Below, in pieces: positions 1-7,381 of a stretch of 31,060 nt of DNA. Position numbers and translations under genes: made by a program. The stretch comes from an uncultured Pelagibacteraceae bacterium (GTDB taxonomy: Bacteria; Pseudomonadota; Alphaproteobacteria; Pelagibacterales; Pelagibacteraceae), in contig CACFEM010000005.1 of assembly GCA_902565325.1 (NCBI GenBank), positions 1 through 31,060 on the forward strand, in the 5' to 3' direction. Every line of letters starts with the position of its first letter. The first letter of the stretch is position 1. The notes below the pieces were generated by a model, which had not been told where the DNA came from, did no database searches, and saw only the letters and a list, made by a program, of their open reading frames with translations.

Positions 1-1
1 T

Positions 2-565
2 TTTTTATTAAAAAATAAATGTCTATTTATTGAAAAAAATAATTTAAGTAAACTTAATTTTAATGAACCAAATAATATTGCAGTAATGAATGTTGAGTGC
101 GGAAATGTAATTATTGAACTTTATCCAGATATTTCTCCTAAAGCAGTAGAAAGATTTAAAATTTTAATTAAACAAAAAATGTATGATGGTTCTGCTTTTT
201 ATAAAGTTTCAGAAAATACTTTCGTACAAGCTGGAGATATTGAGTATGGAAATATAAATAATTTAGATTATTCCAAAATTGGTAGTGGAAAATCTGGATT
301 AGGATTGTTAAAATCGGAACTGAGCAACGATTTTAAATTTACAGAGGGTAGTGTTGGTTTTGCTAGAGCAACAGAATTTGATACTGAGGATAGTGAATTC
401 TTTATTACATTAAAAGAGATTCCAATTTATCAAGGTGAATATACTCCAATTGGTAAAGTAGTTTATGGTTTAGATATATTAACTAAAATTAAAACAGGTA
501 ATAAGGCAATTTATGTTTTAAGACCTGATTATATTAAAACCTTTAGAATGTTTAATTCTAATTAA
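2..565 (+). CDS. Cyclophilin-type peptidyl-prolyl cis-trans isomerase, 5'-partial
   Basis: This cyclophilin-fold protein would catalyse cis-trans isomerisation of peptidyl-proline bonds, probably in the envelope or cytoplasm. The first internal ATG is at 86, but the frame is open to the window edge. Residues encoded before 86 (EPNNIAV) complete the first beta strand that runs into NVIIELYPDISPKAV, so the true start lies left of the window and a signal peptide may be missing. Core signatures are ERFKILI, the QAGD loop and the GSVGFARA and SEFFITL strands. The motif that normally reads FHR, with the catalytic Arg, reads FYK here, and the usual QFF reads EFF, so activity may be weak or altered. 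The gene overlaps the converging fatty-acid gene by 8 bp at its 3' end. The family call is safe; the exact paralogue (PpiA or PpiB type) is not. Confidence 0.85.
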   Translation, partial: FLLKNKCLFIEKNNLSKLNFNEPNNIAVMNVECGNVIIELYPDISPKAVERFKILIKQKMYDGSAFYKVSENTFVQAGDIEYGNINNLDYSKIGSGKSGLGLLKSELSNDFKFTEGSVGFARATEFDTEDSEFFITLKEIPIYQGEYTPIGKVVYGLDILTKIKTGNKAIYVLRPDYIKTFRMFNSN

Positions 566-2780
566 CTAAAGGTTTGCCAGTCGACAATGTGTGTTTAATT
601 CTTTTTTGAGTTTGTTTTGTTTCTATCAATCTCATAAAAGAGTCTAGTTCTAATTTATACAGATCATCCTCTGACAATACTTTTTCAATAGTAGTTTCTC
701 CACCACTTAAAACGTTTGCAAGTTCAGTTCCAACATGCATACCATGATCTAAAATTACCTTTTCGTTATATAATTTTTCTAAAACCTTAACCATTTTATC
801 TTTCAATGGCTTTCCAGAAAGTTTGAATTTGCACTCTTCTGGAGGAACAAAATCATTATTTTGATCAATTAAATTTTTTGATTCCTCAAAAAGACTGTTT
901 CTATTCATTATTTTTTTGTCTTCTGGTCTTAAATACTTTAATGGCTCAGCCTCGATTGGAGATGTAGCTGTTTTAGCATAACCAATAATATCAAAAACTT
1001 TTAATGGGGCATAATCTGGGTCTGATTTTGCTTCTTCTGTTTGTGACCATCTCCACAACATTTCTTTACATCCCCCGCCTGCTGGAACTAATCCAACAAT
1101 AGTTTCAACTAATCCAATAACTAAATTTGTGTGTGAGGCAACAAAATTACTTTGAACTAAAACCTCAAAGCCTCCTCCAAGTGTAAGTCCAGAGGGAGCT
1201 GATACAACTGGGTACTTAGAGTATTTTAAAGTTTTGCATGTATCTTGAAAATACTTAATGAATTTTTCAATTGATTTAAAATCTCCTTTGTCAGCAAAAT
1301 TCATAGTATAACTTAAATTTACACCTGCTGAAAATTGCATGCTTTCATTAATTATTATTAAAGGTTTGTCAGTTGCATTTTTCAGTGCATCCATTGAGTC
1401 ATAATCTAATGCACAAGCTTTTGTTGTAAACTCAACAATATTAAAATCTTTAAATCGATGAATTTCAGCTGAATTATTTTTATCCAGTTTAATTGCTGAT
1501 GGTCTTATTTTTCCTAAAGTTTGAATGTCTGTATAAATTTGTCTTTCCCCATAGAAATTTTCATCTTTTGATTTTGATAAATTTTCTAAAAATTTATTAT
1601 TTTCAAAGTCATCGATTCTTTCAAAGAAATTCTTTATCCCTATAGATTTCAACATTTCAAAAGGACCCATTGCCCAATTAAAACCAAGTCTCATAGCTTC
1701 ATCAATATCATTAAACTTATCGGTAATTCCTGGAACCAGTGAAGATGCATATTTAATTATTTTTGAAATTACAATCCAAGCATACTCACCATACTTATCT
1801 TTTCGATTAATTAAATTATTGATGTCAATAGTCTCAATTCCTAAATCTATTTTTTTTGTTGCAGAATACTCCCCTGTTTCTAAATTAATTGCTTCTAAAA
1901 TTTTTTGATCTCCACTTTTATTCATTCTATAAAAGCCACCTTTTCCTTTACGACCGGTGTAGCCTGTCTCAATTAATTTTTTTACTAATGGAATTTCTTT
2001 TGCAACAATTTGAAATTCATCTTTATCTGAAAGTTCCTTTATAAAGCTTTTTAATACATCAGCCATCAAATCAATTCCAATTAGATCATACAATCCAAAT
2101 ACTCCTGTTTTAGGTATGCCCATGGGTCTACCAAAAACTGCATCCGCTTCTTCTATTGAAAGTTTCATTTTGAATGCTTCTGTCATAGCAACTTGCATAG
2201 CATAAACACCAATTCTATTACCTAAAAACCCTGGGGTATCGTTGCAAACTATAGCTCCCTTACCAAGCTCAACTTCACAAAATTTCTTTAAAGAATTAAT
2301 TTTATTTAAGTCGTTATTTTCGTTTTTAACAATTTCTAACAATCCCATGTATCTGACAGGATTAAAAAAGTGAGTGATACAAAAATCTTTTTTTTCTTCG
2401 TCATTTAGTTTTTCTGATAGAACTTTAATTGGAATTGACGATGTATTTGATGAAACTATTGCACCTTTTTTTCTATTCTTAAATATCTTTTCATAAATAT
2501 TATGTTTAATATCAATTCTTTCTACTACTGCCTCTACCACCCAATCTGCATCTTTTACTACGTCAAAATTTTCTTCAATATTTCCAACATTAATATTGTT
2601 AATTTTACTCTTATCTATTAGCAAAGGAGGTCTAGATTTATGAATCCTTTCTCTAGCTTTTTCGCTGATTTCAGTTGTTAGATCTAAAAGAGTAACTGGT
2701 ACGTCTGCATTACATAAGTGGGCAGCTATCCCGCTACCCATTGTACCAGAACCAATAACTACAACTTTTTTAATTTCCAT
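558..2780 (-). CDS. Bifunctional 3-hydroxyacyl-CoA dehydrogenase / enoyl-CoA hydratase, FadN-like domain order
   Basis: Two-domain beta-oxidation enzyme of 740 aa. The N-terminal NAD-binding 3-hydroxyacyl-CoA dehydrogenase domain (about 1-190) starts with the Rossmann motif GSGTMGSGIAAHL at residues 10-22. It carries the catalytic His137 (THFFNPV), Glu149 and the DTPGFLGNR segment near 181-189. Dehydrogenase C-terminal domains follow (about 190-390). The crotonase domain comes last (about 440-640), with GGGFE and LVETIVGLVPAGGG, which keep both catalytic Glu positions. This dehydrogenase-then-hydratase order is the reverse of E. coli FadB/FadJ and matches the Bacillus FadN type. It is the last gene of the minus-strand Pot-like operon, 36 bp after the PotC-like permease. 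This suggests it processes a CoA-linked product of the imported compound, though it could simply be co-transcribed fatty-acid oxidation. No thiolase gene lies beside it. Confidence 0.9.
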   Translation of the reverse strand: MEIKKVVVIGSGTMGSGIAAHLCNADVPVTLLDLTTEISEKARERIHKSRPPLLIDKSKINNINVGNIEENFDVVKDADWVVEAVVERIDIKHNIYEKIFKNRKKGAIVSSNTSSIPIKVLSEKLNDEEKKDFCITHFFNPVRYMGLLEIVKNENNDLNKINSLKKFCEVELGKGAIVCNDTPGFLGNRIGVYAMQVAMTEAFKMKLSIEEADAVFGRPMGIPKTGVFGLYDLIGIDLMADVLKSFIKELSDKDEFQIVAKEIPLVKKLIETGYTGRKGKGGFYRMNKSGDQKILEAINLETGEYSATKKIDLGIETIDINNLINRKDKYGEYAWIVISKIIKYASSLVPGITDKFNDIDEAMRLGFNWAMGPFEMLKSIGIKNFFERIDDFENNKFLENLSKSKDENFYGERQIYTDIQTLGKIRPSAIKLDKNNSAEIHRFKDFNIVEFTTKACALDYDSMDALKNATDKPLIIINESMQFSAGVNLSYTMNFADKGDFKSIEKFIKYFQDTCKTLKYSKYPVVSAPSGLTLGGGFEVLVQSNFVASHTNLVIGLVETIVGLVPAGGGCKEMLWRWSQTEEAKSDPDYAPLKVFDIIGYAKTATSPIEAEPLKYLRPEDKKIMNRNSLFEESKNLIDQNNDFVPPEECKFKLSGKPLKDKMVKVLEKLYNEKVILDHGMHVGTELANVLSGGETTIEKVLSEDDLYKLELDSFMRLIETKQTQKRIKHTLSTGKPLVN

Positions 2781-2816
2781 GAGAAACTCTATATATGAAT
2801 AAATTATTTGGGTAAA

Positions 2817-3671
2817 TTATCTATTTATTCCTCTTAATCTTTCAGATCTTCTTCTTAATAACTCGGCACTTATTAGTATTAAAGTAGATAAAATAATTAA
2901 ACATGTTGCAACAGCAAGAATTGTCGGACTCAATTGCTCTCTTAAACCTGTCCACATTTGTATCGGAATAGTTGTGTTTTCTAAACCTGCTAAAAACAAC
3001 ACCACAACAACTTCATCAAAAGATGTAACGAATGCAAACAATCCACCAGAAATCACTCCTGGTAATATTAAAGGCAAGGTAACTTTCATAAATGTATTTA
3101 CTGGGTTACTACCTAAACTTGCTGCAGCTCTTGTTACACTGTGATCAAAACCAGAAAGTGTAGCAGTTACTGTAATCACAACAAATGGTGTTCCTAATAT
3201 TATATGAGCCAATACTATTCCTGTGTGTGTTGCAGCCAAACCAACTTTTGCCATAAAAAAGAAAATTGCAACTCCAGAAATAATTAAAGGTACAATCATT
3301 GGAGAGATTAAAGTAGCCATTATAATTCCTTTGTATGGCATATGTCTGCTACTTAACCCTAATGCAGCCAAAGTTCCTAAAATAATTGAGCCAATCGTTG
3401 CAAATATAGCAATTATAAAACTATTTTTTGCTGCTAATCCCCAAGGGTTTTTAGTTCCATAAATCATATCTTTATACCATCTTAAAGAAAATGCATCTGG
3501 ATCAAGATTTTTCATTCCCTCTGAAAAAACTAAAAACTCTTCTGCGTTAAATGATAATGGAAAAATTACAAACAAAGGTGCAATCAAAAAGAAAAATACA
3601 AAAGTACAAATTGCAATATAAACATAATGCCAAATTCTGTATCTTGTTTCCGTATAACTTGGTAATGCCAT
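2817..3671 (-). CDS. ABC transporter permease, PotC-like (spermidine/putrescine family)
   Basis: Inner-membrane permease of 284 aa, with six predicted membrane segments beginning near residues 15-38 (YIAICTFVFFFLIAPLFVI). The BPD_transp_1 coupling-loop signature reads AAASLGSNPVNTFMKVTLPLILPG (given here in two parts: AAASLGSNP, then FMKVTLPLILPG), near residues 182-205. Family knowledge says PotC pairs with PotB to form the translocation pore for polyamines or related cations, driven by PotA. The start lies 2 bp downstream of the PotB-like stop, so the two are translationally coupled. The substrate cannot be read from the permease; related transporters also carry opines, 2-aminoethylphosphonate or Fe(III). 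Confidence 0.9.
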   Translation of the reverse strand: MALPSYTETRYRIWHYVYIAICTFVFFFLIAPLFVIFPLSFNAEEFLVFSEGMKNLDPDAFSLRWYKDMIYGTKNPWGLAAKNSFIIAIFATIGSIILGTLAALGLSSRHMPYKGIIMATLISPMIVPLIISGVAIFFFMAKVGLAATHTGIVLAHIILGTPFVVITVTATLSGFDHSVTRAAASLGSNPVNTFMKVTLPLILPGVISGGLFAFVTSFDEVVVVLFLAGLENTTIPIQMWTGLREQLSPTILAVATCLIILSTLILISAELLRRRSERLRGINR

Positions 3672-3673
3672 AA

Positions 3674-4936
3674 TTATCCTAATTTAATATTATCAACTCC
3701 AACCAATTTATTATAAATCCAGTAAATAACTAAAACTCCACTAAGCAACATTAATCCCATGGCTGATGCAAAACTCCAATCTAAAGTTTGTTTCATATGA
3801 AATGCAATTTGATTACTAATTAAAGTTCCCGAGGCGCCACCAACTAGTGCTGGGGTAATGTAGTAACCAATTGCTAAAATAAATACTAATAAACACCCTG
3901 CTCCAATTCCTGGAATGGTTAATGGAAAGTAAACTTTCCAAAAAGCAACAAAAGGAGTTCCTCCTAGAGATTTCCCAGCTCTCATTAAGCTAGGTGAGAT
4001 AGTTTTCATAACACTGTAAAGCGGGAGAACCATGAAGGGTAATAATATTTGTGTCATGGCGACATAAGTCCCTACTTTATTATACATCATCTCAGGCCTA
4101 TTATCGTCTGCAACAAGACCTATCATAACAAAGAAGTCATTAACGACTCCTTGTTGCTGTAATAAAATCATCCAACTAGCAGTTCTTACTAATAAGGATG
4201 TCCAAAAAGGTAAAAGTACACAAATCATTAAAAGATTTGAATATTTCATAGGCAAAGTTGCAAGCAAATGTGCTATTGGATAGCCCATTAAGAAGCAAAA
4301 TAGTGTAACGAAGAAAGCTATTTCAAGTGTTCTCAACCAAAGAATTCTATGGATTCTCCTATCTTCTTCTACTTGAGCAATGCTACCATCTGCTGCGTAG
4401 TACATATCCATTCCTTTTAAATATTTTGCCATTGTGTAAGGAGGTGCAGTTCTTTTTATTGCTTGCCAATACTCTACATTTCTCCAACGTTTGTGAACTT
4501 TCATAATCTGTTCTTTAATGCTTATGCTTTCATCAATTTTTTTTCTTTTCACTTGTCTGAAGAGTTTTTTGGTTATGGAGTTAAAACCATTTTTTTCTTT
4601 ATTTAGTCTTTGACCAAGTTTTCCGTGCTCTTGTTTTTCAACAAGAACTTTAAAATCATAGTAAAAAGCAGAAAAAACTTCTTCTGGAGGCAATTCCTGC
4701 CCATCCCATTTTTCCATTTCTTTAAAAGTTTTAGGAAGCATATTTGTTATCATTTTATCGTCTATACTTCTGCTAAACATCTCTCCTATAGGAAAGACAT
4801 AGGTGATTATTAAAAATAAAAGTAATGGTGCTACAAGAAGAAAGGCTTTGATTTTATTTTTCTTCTCAGCTTTTTTTAAACTGACCTCTAATGGAATACC
4901 GTCAGTTGTTAATATTTGTTTTGTTTCAGAGCTCAT
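3674..4936 (-). CDS. ABC transporter permease, PotB-like, with long periplasmic insertion
   Basis: Inner-membrane permease of 420 aa, against about 275-310 aa for typical PotB. A first membrane segment at about residues 30-50 (AFLLVAPLLLFLIITYVFP) is followed by some 150 hydrophilic, Lys/Glu-rich residues before the second segment near 205 (EIAFFVTLFCFLMGYPIAH). The extra length therefore sits in one insertion, predicted to face the periplasm, between TM1 and TM2. The coupling loop (SLGGTPFVAFWKVYFPLTIPG) lies near residues 325-345, followed by further membrane helices. The upstream U-tract of a terminator hairpin ends at the base before the ATG, and no ribosome binding site is visible. Expression is probably low relative to the binding protein. 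Confidence 0.88.
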   Translation of the reverse strand: MSSETKQILTTDGIPLEVSLKKAEKKNKIKAFLLVAPLLLFLIITYVFPIGEMFSRSIDDKMITNMLPKTFKEMEKWDGQELPPEEVFSAFYYDFKVLVEKQEHGKLGQRLNKEKNGFNSITKKLFRQVKRKKIDESISIKEQIMKVHKRWRNVEYWQAIKRTAPPYTMAKYLKGMDMYYAADGSIAQVEEDRRIHRILWLRTLEIAFFVTLFCFLMGYPIAHLLATLPMKYSNLLMICVLLPFWTSLLVRTASWMILLQQQGVVNDFFVMIGLVADDNRPEMMYNKVGTYVAMTQILLPFMVLPLYSVMKTISPSLMRAGKSLGGTPFVAFWKVYFPLTIPGIGAGCLLVFILAIGYYITPALVGGASGTLISNQIAFHMKQTLDWSFASAMGLMLLSGVLVIYWIYNKLVGVDNIKLG

Positions 4937-4969
4937 AAAAAAATAGGGCGGTTAGTTATAACCGCCCTA
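4937..4969 (-). terminator. Intrinsic terminator/attenuator between binding-protein and permease genes
   Basis: A perfect 11-bp stem (arms 4944-4954 and 4959-4969, GC-rich core AGGGCGG/CCGCCCT, 4-base loop) is followed on the minus strand by seven U residues (4937-4943). The last U is immediately before the ATG of the PotB-like gene at 4936. This is a textbook rho-independent terminator read from the binding-protein gene. Because the permeases follow at once, it probably acts as a partial terminator and mRNA stabiliser that yields more binding protein than permease. Confidence 0.88.
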
Positions 4970-5004
4970 AATATATTATATAAATTCAGTGTTTAAAACT
5001 GAAA

Positions 5005-6123
5005 TTATAGGCCTGCTTTCATTGCTTCCCACTTTTCACCGATCTCTGTTCCATTATCTGCCCAGAAGAAAGGGTCAACTAAGAAATAGTTCTTAGTGTT
5101 TGCAGGAGCTGTTGGCATTTGAGGCATCATTTCTGTTTTACCATCTTTGTACCATGGCTCACCAGCTTTGATTACATCAAGAGAAGATTTTCTCCATGGA
5201 GCATATGCAATGTACTTCGCACTACCAGCTAACATTTCAGTGTTAGTCATCATAGCTAAAGCTTTTTTAGCATTTGCTTCATCTGGACCACCTTTAACAA
5301 GTGCGAAATACTCATAGTCTAAACCTTGACCATCCCATACTTGTTTAATTGGAGCACCTTCACCTATTTCAGCGTTAAAGAATCTTCCATTCCAACCTGT
5401 TGCCATTACAACTTCACCTGCAACTAATAATTCAGGCGGTTGAGCACCAGCAGACCAGAATACACATCCACCATTAGGGTCTGTGCAAAGTTTCTTAATT
5501 TTGTTCATTGCTCTATCAAGACCACCTTCGGCTTCAAGTTTTCTGTAGATTAATTCTCCACCTTTACCCATTTTTACACCGTCAGCAGCTAAAGCGATTT
5601 CCAAGTTAGTTAAAGCGCTTTTGTAGATTGCTCTTTTTCCAGGAAATCTTTTTGTGTTAAAGAAGTCCTTAATTGTTTTAGGTTCTTTACCACCAAATGC
5701 TCTTGTATCAAAAGCATAGTTCCAAGAATATAAAATGTTACCTACAGCACATTCACTTGGCATTCCTGTGAAGAAGTCTTCACTTGCAGGAGTTCCATCT
5801 GGTGCAGCTGGGAAGTCTTTGTCAAAATCAAATTTAACAAATAAACCTTCATCACATCCGTTAATAGTATCGAATGCAAATAAGTCTATAATATCCCAAG
5901 TTATAGCACCTGCTTCTTTTTGTGCTTTGATTTCTGATAAACCACCAGAATAGTCAACCCAGTTGATTTCTATTCCAAGCGCTTTAGCAGTAGGATCACC
6001 GTACCCAAGCTTTTGAGACTCTGTGTAAGCTCCACCCCATGATGCTACTGTAACAGCAAAGGCTGAAGAAGTTAGAGATACAACAAAAGAAAGAGCAAGT
6101 AATAATTTACTTAGTTTTTTCAT
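5005..6123 (-). CDS. Periplasmic solute-binding protein, PotD-like
   Basis: Extracellular substrate-binding protein of the polyamine-type ABC system, 372 aa. It has a clear Sec signal peptide with probable cleavage after residue 23 (SSAFA), giving a mature start VTVASWGG. The beta-strand/Gly motif WGGAYTESQ, WDIIDL near 76-81 and the late PWRKSS are typical of the SBP_bac_8/PotD group. Four cysteines (90, 125, 213, 220) could form disulfides; C213 and C220 flank a short TDPNGG loop. A strong GGAGGA ribosome site lies just upstream, and a promoter-like element lies in the preceding 127 bp. A terminator follows, so this gene can be expressed on its own at high level, as expected for an abundant SAR11 binding protein. 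Ligand unknown; the operon's hydrolase suggests a cyclic or amide osmolyte as an alternative to putrescine or spermidine. Confidence 0.9.
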   Translation of the reverse strand: MKKLSKLLLALSFVVSLTSSAFAVTVASWGGAYTESQKLGYGDPTAKALGIEINWVDYSGGLSEIKAQKEAGAITWDIIDLFAFDTINGCDEGLFVKFDFDKDFPAAPDGTPASEDFFTGMPSECAVGNILYSWNYAFDTRAFGGKEPKTIKDFFNTKRFPGKRAIYKSALTNLEIALAADGVKMGKGGELIYRKLEAEGGLDRAMNKIKKLCTDPNGGCVFWSAGAQPPELLVAGEVVMATGWNGRFFNAEIGEGAPIKQVWDGQGLDYEYFALVKGGPDEANAKKALAMMTNTEMLAGSAKYIAYAPWRKSSLDVIKAGEPWYKDGKTEMMPQMPTAPANTKNYFLVDPFFWADNGTEIGEKWEAMKAGL

Positions 6124-6126
6124 TAT

Positions 6127-6132
6127 TCCTCC
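6127..6132 (-). promoter_or_regulatory. Strong Shine-Dalgarno of the binding-protein gene
   Basis: On the minus strand GGAGGA sits 3 bases before the ATG at 6123. Most genes in this window lack a recognisable Shine-Dalgarno, so this one stands out and fits high translation of the binding protein. Confidence 0.75.
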
Positions 6133-6144
6133 GTTTAAACGTTG

Positions 6145-6162
6145 ATATAAATTAATTTATAT
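6145..6162. promoter_or_regulatory. 18-bp perfect palindrome in the leader of the binding-protein gene
   Basis: ATATAAATT followed directly by its reverse complement AATTTATAT. It lies between the candidate -10 element and the ribosome site. It may be an operator or simply AT-rich chance, since several such palindromes are expected in 31 kb at this base composition. Confidence 0.35.
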
Positions 6163-6169
6163 AAGCAAA

Positions 6170-6198
6170 AGTACAACAAATAGCTAATGTGAAGTCAA
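6170..6198 (-). promoter_or_regulatory. Candidate sigma-70 promoter for the binding-protein gene
   Basis: On the minus strand TTGACT (6198-6193) is separated by exactly 17 bp from TGTACT (6175-6170). The -35 matches the consensus at 5 of 6 positions and the -10 at 4 of 6. It would start transcription near 6163, about 40 bases ahead of the coding start, inside the 127-bp gap after the PotA-like gene. Confidence 0.5.
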
Positions 6199-6217
6199 CA
6201 GCTGATTTTGTCTTTAA

Positions 6218-6236
6218 ATGTATATTAGATATACAT
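6218..6236. repeat. Short inverted repeat downstream of the PotA-like gene
   Basis: ATGTATAT and ATATACAT flank a 3-base centre. It sits 15 bp after the PotA-like stop and 20 bp upstream of the candidate -35 element. No U-tract follows on the minus strand, so it is a poor terminator. It could be an operator or an mRNA 3'-end hairpin. Confidence 0.35.
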
Positions 6237-6250
6237 ATTTTTAATTGAAA

Positions 6251-7336
6251 TTATTTTGGGTCTAATGCCCGAGCATCAGCACTATTCCAGCCAATATTTA
6301 TATCTTGACTAACTTTTAATTCTAAATTGGAAGTGCTGTTAGGAACTTTAAGAATAAACTCAGAACTTCCTAATAAATTTAATCTAACTCTCGTATGATC
6401 ACCATGATAGATTACTTCCTCGATCTTTCCAGTAAACATGTTATCCATCTTGTCAGTTGGATTTATTAGAGCTCTTTCGGGTCTTAGTGAGACTGTTGTT
6501 TTTTCACCTTTAGACTTAACTGAAATTGGATTGGCTAGTATTTCTGAATTTGCCAACTTAACTTTGCATTTGTCTTTAGCAATATCAACCACCTCTCCAT
6601 TAAAAGTATTATTTTCACCAATAAACTCAGCAACAAAAGAATTTACTGGTTTCTCATAAAGTTCTGCAGGATTTGAAAGTTGTTGAACTTTTCCATCATT
6701 AAATACTGCAATCCTATTTGACATGGTTAATGCCTCACTTTGATCATGAGTTACGTATACAACTGTTACCCCAATACTTTCATGAATATGTTTAATTTCA
6801 TATTGCATACTTTCTCTTAAATTTTTATCCAATGCTCCCAAAGGTTCATCCATCAATACAACTGCCGGATCAAACACTAAGGCTCTTGCAACTGCAACCC
6901 TTTGTTGCTGACCGCCTGAAAGTTGAGCTGGCATTCTAGTTTCAAATCCACTTAATGAAACCATCGATAATGCTTTATCAACTTTTTTATCTATTTCATC
7001 TTTTTCAACTTTTCTTACTCTTAATGGAAAAGCTAAGTTTTCATAAACTGTCATATGTGGAAACAATGCATAGTTTTGAAAAACCATTCCGATACCTCTT
7101 TTGTGTGGAGGAATATTCGAAATTATGTTTCCATCTAATAATATTTCACCGTGAGTTGGTGTTTCAAAACCAGCTAACATCATTAAACAAGTTGTCTTAC
7201 CTGAACCAGATGGACCAAGCATTGTTATGAATTCGCCTTCTGCAATATCTAATTGAAGATCTTTGACGACAAGAACTTTACCGTCATAACTTTTATCTAC
7301 TTTATCAAATTTTACAAATTCTGGATTTTTAGACAT
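6251..7336 (-). CDS. ABC transporter ATP-binding protein, PotA-like
   Basis: Cytoplasmic ATPase of the Pot-type importer, 361 aa, the normal PotA length. Walker A is GPSGSGKTT at residues 41-49. The Q-loop is VFQNYALFPHMTV, the ABC signature LSGGQQQRVAVARAL, Walker B VVLMDEPLGALD, and the switch His lies in YVTHDQSEA. The C-terminal part (about 240-361) fits the TOBE regulatory domain of the polyamine/spermidine class. It is the third gene of the minus-strand unit, 45 bp after the M24 hydrolase, and a 127-bp promoter-bearing gap separates it from the binding protein. All four transporter parts (ATPase, binding protein, two permeases) are present, so the importer is complete. The substrate is not fixed by the ATPase. 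Confidence 0.93.
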   Translation of the reverse strand: MSKNPEFVKFDKVDKSYDGKVLVVKDLQLDIAEGEFITMLGPSGSGKTTCLMMLAGFETPTHGEILLDGNIISNIPPHKRGIGMVFQNYALFPHMTVYENLAFPLRVRKVEKDEIDKKVDKALSMVSLSGFETRMPAQLSGGQQQRVAVARALVFDPAVVLMDEPLGALDKNLRESMQYEIKHIHESIGVTVVYVTHDQSEALTMSNRIAVFNDGKVQQLSNPAELYEKPVNSFVAEFIGENNTFNGEVVDIAKDKCKVKLANSEILANPISVKSKGEKTTVSLRPERALINPTDKMDNMFTGKIEEVIYHGDHTRVRLNLLGSSEFILKVPNSTSNLELKVSQDINIGWNSADARALDPK

Positions 7337-7381
7337 AAAAGTGCATATAAAACATTTGTATAAATATATTTCAATAGCTAA

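Noticed and set aside
3223..3462. Plus-strand frame opposite the PotC-like gene
   Set aside because: It is an antisense shadow of a clear permease, with no family motifs and low-complexity composition.
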